Source: JABWCQ01 sp964587105 (GTDB taxonomy: Bacteria > Electryoneota > RPQS01). Taken from it: a DNA stretch of 64,000 bases. This document shows, piece after piece, positions 27,974 to 36,706 of the stretch (positions within the stretch are counted from its first letter, which is position 1; each line of letters opens with the position of its first letter). The notes below the pieces were generated by a model that was given only the letters and a program-made list of their open reading frames with translations, did no database searches and was not told the origin of the DNA. The translations under genes were made by a program, and so were the position numbers. Location: contig CAZPKG010000001.1 in NCBI GenBank assembly GCA_964587105.1, forward strand, positions 62,001-126,000, given 5' to 3'.

Positions 27974-29482
27974 TTACACAGTCGCCTTGACGCGATCAAT
28001 CTGTGACATTGCCGCGAGCTTTGCAATCTCTTCTGCGGCCAAACCGAGGCCCTGCGCTACCCGTTCACCGTATTCCTTGTCCGCCTTGTAGAAGAGAGCG
28101 GTCTGGCGTTTCTGAATTCGCAGCTGCGCATTCTTCAAGTGGCCAACAATATTTCCAATCAGGTGTTCACGATCTGTGTCCGTCATCACCTTGCGATAGA
28201 GATCGCCCGCCTGCACGAAATCATCGTCTGTTAACTCATAGCCAAACCGATCAATCACGCCCGTTAGCGGCACAGGTGGCTCATTATATGCCGGTTCCGG
28301 AGCCGGACCGCCGAAACTGTTTGGCCAATAGTTCGGCGCACCGTCGCCATTCCCATCTGTCCGCATCGCGCCATCTCGCTGATTGTTGTTTTCGCCGCTC
28401 ACTCGCGGAGCGTTCACAGGAATCAAATGATAGTTGGTACCTAAACGATGCCGATGCGTATCGTGGTAGCTGAATAACCTGCCTTGCAGCATCTTGTCCG
28501 GCGATGGCGCAATTCCCGGCACGACCGTACCCGGTGAGAACGCGGCTTGCTCGGTGTCTGCAAAGTAGTTCTTCGGATTGCGGTTTAACACCATTTTACC
28601 CACAGGAATCAACGGCGCATCGGCATGGGGCCAGACTTTAGTAATGTCAAATGAATTGAAGCGGTATTTTTCAACTTGCTCCGGCGTCATTATCTGCACA
28701 AACACATTCCATACAGGGAAATCACCCTTTTCAATCGACCGATAGAGATCACGAGTCGCGAAATCAGGATCCTCGCCGGCTAACTTGCCGGCCTCTTCGC
28801 GCGTCAGAGTTTTATTGCCTTGCGCAGTCTTAAAGTGAATTTTCACCCACACATATTCGTTCTTTGTATTGTACCACATGAACGTGTGTCCGCTGTAGCC
28901 GTTCATATTGCGATAGCCGTAGGGCGTTCCGCGATCTGAAAACAGCACCGTAACCTGATGCACAGATTCAGGAGTCAGCGACAGGAAATCCCAAAACATG
29001 TCCGCATCTTTGAGATTTGTCGCAGGATTGCGCTTCTGGGTGTGAATGAAATCCGGGAATTTCAGCGGATCGCGAATGAAAAACACGGGCGTGTTATTCC
29101 CCACGAAATCGTAATTACCCTCTTCCGTAAAGAACTTCACTGCAAATCCGCGCGGATCGCGCTCCGTATCCGCCGAACCCTTTTCGCCGCCGACTGTGGA
29201 AAAACGTGCGAACACTTCCGTCTTCTTGCCGATTTGTGACAGGAAACTTGCACGCGTGTACTTCGTCACATCATGAGTGACTTCAAAATAACCCCAGGCG
29301 CCTGCACCCTTAGCATGGACCACTCGCTCTGGAATACGCTCACGATCAAAATGAGCGAGTTTGTCAAACAGATGAATGTCCTGCGCCAACACGGGGCCGC
29401 GCTCGCCTGCCGTCATCGAGTTCAAATCGTCCCGCACCGGCGCGCCCTGACTGGTGGTTAGCGGCTTCTTGCTCTCAGCCAT
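27974..29482 (-). CDS. katA: Monofunctional haem catalase, clade 3-type
   Basis: A 502-aa cytoplasmic catalase, about 485-500 being usual for small-subunit catalases. The distal His56 (RVVHAKGAGAWG), the NNTPVFFIRD segment containing the distal Asn, and the proximal haem ligand Tyr339 (RLFSYHDTHRHRLG) are present. It decomposes hydrogen peroxide. The gene is 51 nt downstream of the PerR-like regulator gene on the same strand, with an AAGGA site upstream, so the two probably form one peroxide-inducible unit. Confidence 0.96.
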   Translation of the reverse strand: MAESKKPLTTSQGAPVRDDLNSMTAGERGPVLAQDIHLFDKLAHFDRERIPERVVHAKGAGAWGYFEVTHDVTKYTRASFLSQIGKKTEVFARFSTVGGEKGSADTERDPRGFAVKFFTEEGNYDFVGNNTPVFFIRDPLKFPDFIHTQKRNPATNLKDADMFWDFLSLTPESVHQVTVLFSDRGTPYGYRNMNGYSGHTFMWYNTKNEYVWVKIHFKTAQGNKTLTREEAGKLAGEDPDFATRDLYRSIEKGDFPVWNVFVQIMTPEQVEKYRFNSFDITKVWPHADAPLIPVGKMVLNRNPKNYFADTEQAAFSPGTVVPGIAPSPDKMLQGRLFSYHDTHRHRLGTNYHLIPVNAPRVSGENNNQRDGAMRTDGNGDGAPNYWPNSFGGPAPEPAYNEPPVPLTGVIDRFGYELTDDDFVQAGDLYRKVMTDTDREHLIGNIVGHLKNAQLRIQKRQTALFYKADKEYGERVAQGLGLAAEEIAKLAAMSQIDRVKATV

Positions 29483-29533
29483 TGTTGTTTATCCTTTTCA
29501 AACTTTTGTTGTTTATGTTCAAGACCCGTTGGT

Positions 29534-29977
29534 CTATATTGACTTATTCTGTGCACAGGCATGGCATACCCCGCGCAGCTCGACTTGCGCCCGCTCAACG
29601 AAGCCAATCTTGCTCACGTCATTCGGCGCGGTCAGACTGTTGAACTCATCGCTGTAGAAATCCTCCGTCTTGCCGCAACTTGTACAGACAAAATGATGAT
29701 GCGGGGTCGTGTTCGCATCAAATCGCAAGCGGTCATGCGCTGGCCCTAAAGTGGTGATCAGCCCCGCCTCTTTCAGCATCCAAAGCGTCCGATAAACCGT
29801 ATCCAACGAAATCGTCGGCACCCGCTCGCGAACCCGTTCGTACACGGACGCGGCGTCGGGGTGGTCCATTCGGCTCGCCACCTCCTTGAAAATTTCCATC
29901 CGCTGGTGTGTCAGCTTTATCCCCGATTCCCGCAGGCGCTCCATGAACACCGCAAGATCCGTTTCTGCCAATCCCAA
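29534..29977 (-). CDS. perR: Fur-family peroxide/iron regulator (PerR-like)
   Basis: A 147-aa Fur-family repressor (start TTG 29977, with AGGAG six bases upstream; a TTG at 29992 and an ATG at 29944 are alternatives). The winged-helix N-domain (GIKLTHQRMEIFKEVAS, TISLDTVYRTLWMLKEAGLI) is followed by the dimerisation domain with HHHFVCTSCGK and a CHAC pair near the C-terminus (structural zinc site). Position directly upstream of katA argues for PerR rather than Fur function, but the assignment between PerR and Fur is inferred from context. An overlapping double dyad lies in its promoter region. Confidence 0.87.
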   Translation of the reverse strand: MGLAETDLAVFMERLRESGIKLTHQRMEIFKEVASRMDHPDAASVYERVRERVPTISLDTVYRTLWMLKEAGLITTLGPAHDRLRFDANTTPHHHFVCTSCGKTEDFYSDEFNSLTAPNDVSKIGFVERAQVELRGVCHACAQNKSI

Positions 29978-30004
29978 GGTCAACTCCTGCAATGAAATAC
30001 TAAA

Positions 30005-30028
30005 TAAGAATTATTCCTGTTTAGGAAT
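30005..30028 (-). promoter_or_regulatory. PerR/Fur-like operator: two overlapping dyads
   Basis: TAAGAAT-T-ATTCCTG (7-1-7, five of seven positions symmetrical) at 30005-30019 resembles a Fur/PerR box and overlaps a perfect ATTCCT-N4-AGGAAT palindrome at 30013-30028. It lies 28-51 bases upstream of the perR start, so autoregulation of perR-katA is likely (inference). Confidence 0.55.
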
Positions 30029-30214
30029 ATAGCGACAATGAGCAAAAGAGTCAAGCCGATTGAGGCAAACTCAGACCTCAATTCTCCAAATCATGGGGTC
30101 TTTTCGTTGACTGTGTTCCTGAAAATTATTAAGTTAGACAAAGAGGCGTGGTTCGTTGCGCTGAGCACGACATTTGCTTCAATGTGAACATTCCAATCAC
30201 AAAGCAACCGCACA

Positions 30215-30952
30215 GTGGAAAAGCAAGAACTACAGAATTTCGATCAATACGCAGGCGAATATGAAAACCTTTTGAACCGCTCGCTCGAGTTCGTAGGGAA
30301 GGATGGCGAGTACTTCGCTGAGTACAAAATTGATCGGCTGGCGGCCATGTGCCGCAAGCGCAATCTTGCACCCGTAACGATATTAGATTTTGGCTGCGGA
30401 ACCGGCAAGAACCTCAAGCACCTGCGTAAGCACTTCCCCCAGACTGCTTTATTTGGAACCGATATCTCGCAGGACAGCCTTGACATCGCCGCCAAACTTA
30501 AATTGGATAATTGCCGGCTTGACTATTTCGACGGTGAGACGCTGCCCTACAGCGCTCCGACGTTCGATCTGGTTCTTGCGGTAAATGTTTTTCATCACAT
30601 TCCGTTTGAACTGCATCAAAATTTGCTCGCCGGACTGCGCAAGACTCTTAAGCCCAACGGCGTGTTCGTTTTGTTTGAGCACAACCCGATCAACCCCATC
30701 ACCCGTAAAATTGTGCGCGAGTGTCCGTTTGACAAAGATGCCCGTCTGTTGAAACCAAGCTACTCGCGCAAATTGTTGTCCCATGCCTTTGATTCCAATA
30801 CGTCGTTTCATTACGTTATTTTTGTGCCCCCTGCCTTGAAAGCGCTGCTGTTCGTCGAAAAGTACATCGAGTGGCTGCCGCTCGGAGCGCAGTATGCGGC
30901 CTTCGCAGCAAATGGCCGTAGTCCCTCTGTAACTTCGCAAAGTCGAGCCTAA
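30215..30952 (+). CDS. Class I SAM-dependent methyltransferase
   Basis: A 245-aa protein starting at GTG 30215 (MEKQELQNFDQYAGEYENL). SAM motif I is ILDFGCGTGKN; other elements are the acidic loop GTDIS, LVLAVNVFHHIP (motif IV region) and the LKPNGVFVLFEHNP strand. It is the first gene of a four-gene operon with a glycosyltransferase (5-nt gap), an epimerase and a large membrane protein. A role in methylating a sugar, polyprenyl-linked glycan or lipid is suggested by context only. The first in-frame start has no clear ribosome site. Confidence 0.85.
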   Translation: MEKQELQNFDQYAGEYENLLNRSLEFVGKDGEYFAEYKIDRLAAMCRKRNLAPVTILDFGCGTGKNLKHLRKHFPQTALFGTDISQDSLDIAAKLKLDNCRLDYFDGETLPYSAPTFDLVLAVNVFHHIPFELHQNLLAGLRKTLKPNGVFVLFEHNPINPITRKIVRECPFDKDARLLKPSYSRKLLSHAFDSNTSFHYVIFVPPALKALLFVEKYIEWLPLGAQYAAFAANGRSPSVTSQSRA

Positions 30953-30957
30953 ACACG

Positions 30958-31956
30958 ATGCGTAAGATCACATTCTCGATTGTGACGCCCGTTTATTCCG
31001 GTGCAAAATATCTTGCGGATTTGGTCGATGAGGTGAAGAAGCTCAAAGACGGTCTTGTGAGCGCCGATGCTCCGTGGGAGATTGTTGAGCTAATCTTCGT
31101 GGACGATGCGTCGCGCGACGGCTCCGCCGACGTACTCTCCGAATTAACGGCACGGCACGACTGGGTTCGCGTGATTCAACTCGCGCGCAACTTCGGACAG
31201 CATCCCGCCACCATTGCAGGCATCTTGCACACGTCCGGCGATTGGGTTGCCACACTTGATGAAGACCTTCAGCACGACCCTAAATATCTTCCGCAAATGC
31301 TGTCCGAAGCCGTCATGAATGCGTGCGACATTACTTATGCCAAACCGGAGCAACATGTACATCAAAGTCTTTTGCGCGATTGGGGCTCACGCTCCTATAA
31401 ATATATATTAGTCAAGCTGACCGGAATTCCGCACATTCGCGATTTTAACAGTTTTCGCGTCATGCGCGGTTCGGTTGCGCGCGCCACGGCCAGTGTATGT
31501 GGTCACGAAACCTATTTTGACGTCGCGCTCTGCTGGTTCAGCAACAAAATCCGTACGATCTACCTGCCGCTGAAGGATCAGCGCTACATCGATTCCAAGA
31601 GCAGCGGCTACAGCTTTATGAAACTGTTGTCTCACGCCCGCAGGCTGATCGTATCGACTCAAACCAAAGTTCTTCGCATCGGCTTCTTAATCGGACTGTT
31701 CGCCGTCGCATTGTCGTTCGGTGCGCTTGTGTTGGCATTCTATAATAAATTCATCGACCCCAACGCCCCCAACGTCCCCGGCTGGGCTTCATTGTTCGTG
31801 GCCATTTCATTCTTCTGCGGCCTGTCGATCTTTTTGCTTGTGATGACGATGGAATATATTCGCACGATTCTCCTCCACATTCAAGGTAAGCCGACATTCT
31901 TCGTCGTGGACCGCACGTCCGACAAAATTCTCGCCGACTACTTCCGCCAAAACTAA
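30958..31956 (+). CDS. Family 2 glycosyltransferase, GtrB/DPM1-like with two C-terminal membrane helices
   Basis: A 332-aa membrane-associated glycosyltransferase. The GT-A fold shows SIVTPVYSGA, the ELIFVDDASRDGS motif and TLDEDLQHDP (metal-binding acidic motif). Two membrane helices at about 240-262 and 280-305 are as in GtrB/ArnC-type enzymes that attach a sugar to undecaprenyl phosphate. It sits between the methyltransferase and the epimerase with 5-nt gaps on both sides. Confidence 0.9.
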   Translation: MRKITFSIVTPVYSGAKYLADLVDEVKKLKDGLVSADAPWEIVELIFVDDASRDGSADVLSELTARHDWVRVIQLARNFGQHPATIAGILHTSGDWVATLDEDLQHDPKYLPQMLSEAVMNACDITYAKPEQHVHQSLLRDWGSRSYKYILVKLTGIPHIRDFNSFRVMRGSVARATASVCGHETYFDVALCWFSNKIRTIYLPLKDQRYIDSKSSGYSFMKLLSHARRLIVSTQTKVLRIGFLIGLFAVALSFGALVLAFYNKFIDPNAPNVPGWASLFVAISFFCGLSIFLLVMTMEYIRTILLHIQGKPTFFVVDRTSDKILADYFRQN

Positions 31957-31961
31957 GCTCG

Positions 31962-32897
31962 ATGCTTCTGCTCGCGAACGAAAATTCATCGTCGGCCTCG
32001 CAACAAACGATTGCGATTTTCGGCGTCGGTCTGATCGGAGGAGCGGTAAAATCCGCCTTGCATTTAACAGCCGAACTCAAAGAAGAATCATTCCCGTTCA
32101 CGTGGTCCGCGCCAGCAGAGCAAGCCTCAGAACTTGATTATATTTCCGATACGATAAAGTCAAAACACGCCGGGGTTCGCCGTATTTCCATTCTGTGGAG
32201 CGCGGGAAGAGGCGGATTTGCATCCTCTGCTGAAGAGCTTGAAATCGAGTATCATAGCTTTGTCAATGTCCTGTGTTTCGCTGAGAAGCTATCGCTGTCC
32301 CACTCGAATACACTGATCGATTTTCATCTCGTCAGTTCAGCAGGTGGTTTGTTTGAAGGCCAGAGCCTTGTCAGCCGTGATACTGAACCCGCGCCGCTTC
32401 GCCCCTACGGCGCGCTGAAACTTCGGCAGGAGCAGACCCTTGAAGCCCGCCAAGCCCGGCTTGTTAAGCGCGTTTACCGGCCCAGTTCGGTCTATGGATT
32501 CGCACATGAAGGCAAGCGCGCAGGTTTAATCTCTGTGATATTACTGAGCGGTATTCAGCATCGCGTCCTGAGTTTGGTCGGCGATCAAAATACATTACGC
32601 GATTTTGTTTTCAGTCGCGACGTCGGACAGTTTATCGCCGCGCAAATTCTTGATCACCCCGAGACTGACGCGTTCGTCTGTCACACTCTGGCTTCCGGCA
32701 GGCCGACTTCAATTCACGAAATTCAGGAAATAGCCGAGCGCGTACTGCGTCGCAAAGTCTATTTTGTATTCTCCGACGCCAATCGCAACGCCGCCGACAT
32801 TACCTATTCGCGGCAGCTTTTCCCACAGCGATGGACGCCAATAGACATCGCCACCGGAATCCGCTTGGTTCATCAAAACATGCAGAGGCTCGCGTAA
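31962..32897 (+). CDS. NAD-dependent epimerase/dehydratase (extended SDR-like)
   Basis: A 311-aa Rossmann-fold protein. The nucleotide-binding motif IFGVGLIGGA lies near the N-terminus; a catalytic-type YGALKL (Tyr-x3-Lys) is present, preceded by the HLVSSAGGLFEG strand, followed by VYRPSSVYG and RDFVFSRDV typical of nucleotide-sugar epimerases. It probably makes a modified nucleotide sugar for the neighbouring glycosyltransferase. The residue pattern supports the family firmly; the substrate is not determinable. Confidence 0.85.
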   Translation: MLLLANENSSSASQQTIAIFGVGLIGGAVKSALHLTAELKEESFPFTWSAPAEQASELDYISDTIKSKHAGVRRISILWSAGRGGFASSAEELEIEYHSFVNVLCFAEKLSLSHSNTLIDFHLVSSAGGLFEGQSLVSRDTEPAPLRPYGALKLRQEQTLEARQARLVKRVYRPSSVYGFAHEGKRAGLISVILLSGIQHRVLSLVGDQNTLRDFVFSRDVGQFIAAQILDHPETDAFVCHTLASGRPTSIHEIQEIAERVLRRKVYFVFSDANRNAADITYSRQLFPQRWTPIDIATGIRLVHQNMQRLA

Positions 32898-32900
32898 CCG

Positions 32901-34742
32901 TTGCTCGCTAAACTAACCACTGCACGGCTCCGAATCGTCGAAGTATTCCTTCTGGCTATGCTCCTCGGTACTTTGGCCACCGCGTTGCATGGCTATCTTT
33001 ATGCCGAGTCAGACCAGCTTGAGCAGCTGCCGTTGATCCGCCGCTATCTGGATCCGACGTTTGCAATCGGTGATTACTCCGTCGATGCAATGTCAAATTT
33101 CAGTCCGCGCTACTACTTTGTTGCATTCATCGGTACGCTCGCCAAAGTATTTCCACTTGACGTTTTATATTTGCTCTTGACCTGTTTGCAGCACATCGGC
33201 GTTGCTATTGTTACTTTTTTCGCCGCGCGTAAATTATTTAGAGCAAGCGACCTTCCCGCGTTAATTGCGATGACGCTGGTTATGGTTTTGGGTTCTGTCG
33301 AACTCGGTGGCGCCGCGCATCTTGTCGCGTCGTACATGCTGCCGCGTTCACTGATGCTTTTTCTGGCTTTGTGGTGTCTTTGGGAAGGTATCAATTTGCG
33401 ACCCGCGCGCTGCGCCGTATTGGCCATGATCGGCTCCTTTATACATCCGCAAGTCGCCTTGCAATCTGCGGCAATTGGCTTCGGCACAATTGGGGTGTCC
33501 TATTTGTTTAGAGTTACCGAACCAGTGACAGTTGCTCGCAAACAATGGCTATGGTGGTTTGGTTCCGGATTCGCCTTCGGCCTGTTCAACTTTGTATTCT
33601 GGTATCTCCCCTTGCGCGGCCAAAGCTTGTCGCGCGAATCGCTGGACTACTTGATCAAATTCCGTGCGCCCCATGTTCACCTTCCCAGCACGTATGCACC
33701 AGAGCAATATGTCGGTGCCTTGCTGTTCATAGTTGCCGGACTGCTATTGTGGAAAATGTGGCACGATGATCCCGCTACCGATCGTTTACTTGCGCGACGC
33801 TTCGGCATTGCGGCGTCGCTTGTCCTTGTCTTTCTTGCGAGTGGTTATGTCTTTGTTGAGTGGTTTCCCCTTGGCCCGTTCCTATCCGCACAGGCTTTCC
33901 GCGCCGTTTCCTTTATTAAATGGTTCGGGTTGCTGTTGCTTGGTGGAGCCATCGCAAAACTTCTTGCAACTCCCCGACCCGCAGGCGCGTGGTTTTTGGC
34001 CTCAGCTTTTGGTCAAGCACAACCTGCTATTGTGTTTGTCGGTACTCTACTCGAGTATTTCAAGCAAAAGTGGGGCAATACTCTGAGCCAGTCGAGTTAC
34101 AAGCTTCTTTTCATACTCGCACTCCTCGCTCAATCTGCGCTACTTGCAATTTATCGCGGTGGTCGTGAAGCGCTTGCATTGATCTTAATGTTTAGCATTG
34201 TTGTTTTCTTTGCCTTAGTGCGTGGCTCCGTCGTACGTAGTTTGGCAGCCGTAATCGGAACACTCAGTGTTCTCTGTATTCTCCTAACAAGCATAAATGC
34301 TCTTAAACTGCCAATCCCGCGTAGCGTAACAACTCGAATTGTCGATCCCAAAAACAAAACTGAAGTTGCCATCGAGGGAATCGCCGAGTTTGCCAACAAG
34401 CACACTCCTGTAGGTTCAATCTTTCTGACACCACCAGACTTTGGCCTCTTTCGCTTGTCTTCAGAACGCGCACTTTTGGTTGACTTCAAAATGTTCCCGT
34501 TCAGCGAACGCGATATTCAAGAGTGGCGCGCGCGCATGAACGCCGCCTACGGCCCGATAACCGGAGCAGGGTGGACGGCGGTTGAATCTATGCAAAAAAA
34601 CTACAAACAGATTACCGACGGTAACATCCGCGAACTTGCGGCAAGTTACAATCTTTCCTACGCGATTCTCCCTGCCGAAACGCCAACCAATCTGCTAACG
34701 CTCTTCAGTAACGAGACCTTCAAGCTCGCAAAAATTGAGTGA
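32901..34742 (+). CDS. Large polytopic membrane protein, DUF6798-like, of the glycan operon
   Basis: A 613-aa inner-membrane protein starting at TTG 32901, three bases after the epimerase stop (next ATG at 32958 would cut into the first membrane helix). There are about twelve hydrophobic segments, then a soluble C-terminal domain from about residue 480 (TPVGSIFLTPPDFGLFRLSSERALLVDFKMFPF, EWRARMNAAYGP), which resembles DUF6798 proteins. The layout (many helices plus a soluble C-terminal domain) is like GT-C-fold glycosyltransferases or oligosaccharyl transfer proteins. That function is inference only. Last gene of the operon; a strong palindromic terminator follows. Confidence 0.7.
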   Translation: MLAKLTTARLRIVEVFLLAMLLGTLATALHGYLYAESDQLEQLPLIRRYLDPTFAIGDYSVDAMSNFSPRYYFVAFIGTLAKVFPLDVLYLLLTCLQHIGVAIVTFFAARKLFRASDLPALIAMTLVMVLGSVELGGAAHLVASYMLPRSLMLFLALWCLWEGINLRPARCAVLAMIGSFIHPQVALQSAAIGFGTIGVSYLFRVTEPVTVARKQWLWWFGSGFAFGLFNFVFWYLPLRGQSLSRESLDYLIKFRAPHVHLPSTYAPEQYVGALLFIVAGLLLWKMWHDDPATDRLLARRFGIAASLVLVFLASGYVFVEWFPLGPFLSAQAFRAVSFIKWFGLLLLGGAIAKLLATPRPAGAWFLASAFGQAQPAIVFVGTLLEYFKQKWGNTLSQSSYKLLFILALLAQSALLAIYRGGREALALILMFSIVVFFALVRGSVVRSLAAVIGTLSVLCILLTSINALKLPIPRSVTTRIVDPKNKTEVAIEGIAEFANKHTPVGSIFLTPPDFGLFRLSSERALLVDFKMFPFSERDIQEWRARMNAAYGPITGAGWTAVESMQKNYKQITDGNIRELAASYNLSYAILPAETPTNLLTLFSNETFKLAKIE

Positions 34743-34769
34743 AAACCTTATCCAAGAGAGTAACAACAG

Positions 34770-34803
34770 AAGCGGGTTAGCCAATTGGCTAACCCGCTTT
34801 TTC
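34770..34803. terminator. Perfect palindromic bidirectional terminator (hairpin-family member 3)
   Basis: Stem AAGCGGGTTAGCC / GGCTAACCCGCTT around AATT, with T-tail on the plus strand and A-tract for the minus strand. It lies between the glycan operon and the convergent small secreted protein. Confidence 0.88.
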
Positions 34804-34827
34804 AATTCCGAAAATTTGACGAACTTC

Positions 34828-35310
34828 TTATTCGTCGGTCAACGTAAATGTCACAACGTGTACGTCCGAGCCGTTACCTTGAGCGGCCGTTGCCTGTGCA
34901 GTGTAGCTTGAAGTGCATCCGCCCGTCGTTGTCGCAATCCCCGTTACGTAGTCCGCGTCCGTCGTCGATAAAGTAATCTCCCCCGCGCTCGTACCACCCG
35001 TCACGGCGGTTGCATTTACCTTCAAAGTAAATGTCGCTGCGGCGTTATTCGTTGCGGCCGTAATCTTCTTGCCCGTATCATTCGTCGTCCAATCAAGACT
35101 GGTAGTCGCATCCGTTGCGTCATTCGGATCGGAACCCGGAGTGGCAGAATTGATGGTCAATGTGATGTTGCCGCCCGCGACGGCAAGCTCGTTGATTACG
35201 CTCACGGTCACCGTGACCTGATGGTTATCGTTATCCGCTGCATAGCTCGCGCCTGCAATCAACAAGACGCTGCACATGATTATAGCGTTAAGGAATCTGC
35301 TGCCCGCCAT
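34828..35310 (-). CDS. Small secreted beta-protein, paralogue 1 (pilin-like subunit?)
   Basis: A 160-aa protein with a clear signal peptide (MAGSRFLNAIIMCSVLLIAGASYA). The mature part is Thr/Ser/Ala-rich and repetitive in beta-strand pattern (VTVTVSVINELAVAGGNITL, TINSATPGSDPNDATDATTS, TGIATTTGGCTSSYT). It is strongly similar to the divergent gene at 35702-36181 (TLTINSAT.G.DPN..DATT..W.....TGKK) and more weakly to the one at 36212-36673. I do not recognise a named family. Position next to a PapD-like chaperone gene and a usher-like gene suggests a surface-fibre subunit. Transcribed away from its paralogues. Confidence 0.75.
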   Translation of the reverse strand: MAGSRFLNAIIMCSVLLIAGASYAADNDNHQVTVTVSVINELAVAGGNITLTINSATPGSDPNDATDATTSLDWTTNDTGKKITAATNNAAATFTLKVNATAVTGGTSAGEITLSTTDADYVTGIATTTGGCTSSYTAQATAAQGNGSDVHVVTFTLTDE

Positions 35311-35701
35311 GGAAACTCCAATCTACTTGTTTTGGTCAGCCTGTAATCGGAGAACTCGTTATGTCAAGCTCTCCGGCCGCTCTTTCCTCTATTATCGGCA
35401 AAATCTACGCAACATTTAGCATTCTCTTCCTTTGTCCGCTCTGAATACACATCCGCATTGTCAAAGCATTAAAAAACAAATACTAAAAATCTCGCATGGA
35501 TTCTTATCTCGTACCCAAATCAGCCAAAATCTGTCATATTCTTCAAATTAAACTTACCCGTTTGAAATTGTTTCAACATTCACATTTTTGCGCTTGACAA
35601 ACAGTTCATGTTTAACTAACTTTTGGAAAGTTAGATGCTATAGCTATTTAGATGTTAGAGTAACTTTTCACCGCAGTATCACAAAGGTTACAACCGAAAC
35701 C
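35311..35701. other. 391-bp divergent promoter region between paralogous secreted proteins
   Basis: No gene is supported in this interval. It contains a TTGAAA-ttg-TTTCAA palindrome (35562-35576), a TTGACA box (35594-35599) and an 8-bp hairpin CTAACTTT/AAAGTTAG (35616-35634). AT-rich and pyrimidine-rich stretches fill the left half. Confidence 0.55.
35562..35634 (+). promoter_or_regulatory. Probable promoter/operator of the surface-fibre operon
   Basis: An inverted repeat TTGAAA-N3-TTTCAA (35562-35576), then TTGACA (35594-35599) with weak TAACTT 17 bp later, immediately overlapped by a hairpin CTAACTTT-N3-AAAGTTAG (35616-35634). The arrangement looks like an operator upstream and a 5'-UTR hairpin downstream of a promoter; the transcription start is not known. 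Confidence 0.45.
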
Positions 35702-36181
35702 ATGGACATCCTGAAATCTGTGCTAATTGTCACACTCTTGACCATCGGAGGGCTTTCGGTGGCGTTTGCCGCGACCTCCGACAATCACACTGTGACCGTA
35801 ACCGTCAACGCTATCAACGAAATTGCCATAACTGGCGGGAGCGTTACGTTGACAATCAACTCCGCAACGGCAGGTGTTGACCCCAACAATGATGTCGATG
35901 CCACCACTGGCCTCCTATGGACAAGTAACCAAACCGGCAAGAAGGCCACAATTCAGTCTGATCTTGCCGGTCCGAATTTTACGCTTAAGGCCGTCGCCAC
36001 TGGTGTCACGGGCGGTACTGCGGCCTCGGAAGTCACCGTCTCGACTACGGCTCAGGATTTTATCACCGGGATTGCCACGACCACAGGCAGCGGCACGATT
36101 CAATACACCGGAATGGCAACTTCAGCCGAAGGAACCGGCTCGGATATTCATACGATCACAATCACGATCGTAGATAATTAG
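35702..36181 (+). CDS. Small secreted beta-protein, paralogue 2
   Basis: A 159-aa protein from ATG 35702 (MDILKSVLIVTLLTIGGLSVAFA signal peptide); the frame stays open further upstream but without a plausible start. Mature sequence parallels the minus-strand paralogue almost throughout (VTVTVNAINEIAITGGSVTL, TINSATAGVDPN, GTGSDIHTITITIVDN). No cysteine in the mature region, unlike paralogues 1 and 3. First gene of the operon with paralogue 3, the chaperone and the large outer-membrane protein. Function unknown; a fibre or pilus subunit is inferred from context. Confidence 0.75.
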   Translation: MDILKSVLIVTLLTIGGLSVAFAATSDNHTVTVTVNAINEIAITGGSVTLTINSATAGVDPNNDVDATTGLLWTSNQTGKKATIQSDLAGPNFTLKAVATGVTGGTAASEVTVSTTAQDFITGIATTTGSGTIQYTGMATSAEGTGSDIHTITITIVDN

Positions 36182-36211
36182 CCGGAGGGAATCGGAATTG
36201 ACGCTTTTGCA

Positions 36212-36673
36212 ATGAGGTTTCTGAATTTTCTTTCATTTTTCGCTGTGGCAGTGATGCTGGTCGTTTCCGTATCTTTTGCCGCAAATGTGTCAATCCAGAA
36301 CGGCAATGTGGACCTTGTGGTTTCGTCTGCGTCAGCAGGATCCGAACCCGATACAGATGTTGATCAAACCGCGCAGTTGCAGTGGGACAATTGGCCGAAC
36401 TCTGCTCCTGTCAAGAAAATAACGGTTCAAACTAATCTTGCTTCGCCGCAGTTCGCTCTCAGCGTTCAAGCCATCAATATCACAGCCAGTGACGGCACGT
36501 CGGCGGGTGAAGTTCAAGTCTCCACTTCCGCGTCGGATTTCATAAACAGCATCCCCGCCAAAGATTCTCCCGATAACGCGTCCTGCGATCTAAGATACAA
36601 AGCGACGGCCCTCGCCGCAGACGGCACAGGCGTTGACACGCACACAATCACCTACACCATTGTGGATCAGTAG
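36212..36673 (+). CDS. Small secreted beta-protein, paralogue 3
   Basis: A 153-aa protein with signal peptide (MRFLNFLSFFAVAVMLVVSVSFA). The mature part is more divergent but keeps the pattern NGNVDLVVSSASAGSEPD, KKITVQTNLASPQFALSV, TSAGEVQVSTSASDFINSI and the ending GTGVDTHTITYTIVDQ, which matches the end of paralogue 2. It carries one mature cysteine (ASCDLRYK). Lies 30 nt after paralogue 2 and is followed at once by the chaperone gene. Confidence 0.75.
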   Translation: MRFLNFLSFFAVAVMLVVSVSFAANVSIQNGNVDLVVSSASAGSEPDTDVDQTAQLQWDNWPNSAPVKKITVQTNLASPQFALSVQAINITASDGTSAGEVQVSTSASDFINSIPAKDSPDNASCDLRYKATALAADGTGVDTHTITYTIVDQ

Positions 36674-36706
36674 GTGATTTCTTTTTTCCCAACAAAGCGA
36701 GTCTCT

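Noticed and set aside
35311..35701. Riboswitch in the divergent region
   Set aside because: Only short dyads are present; no known riboswitch core could be built from the sequence.
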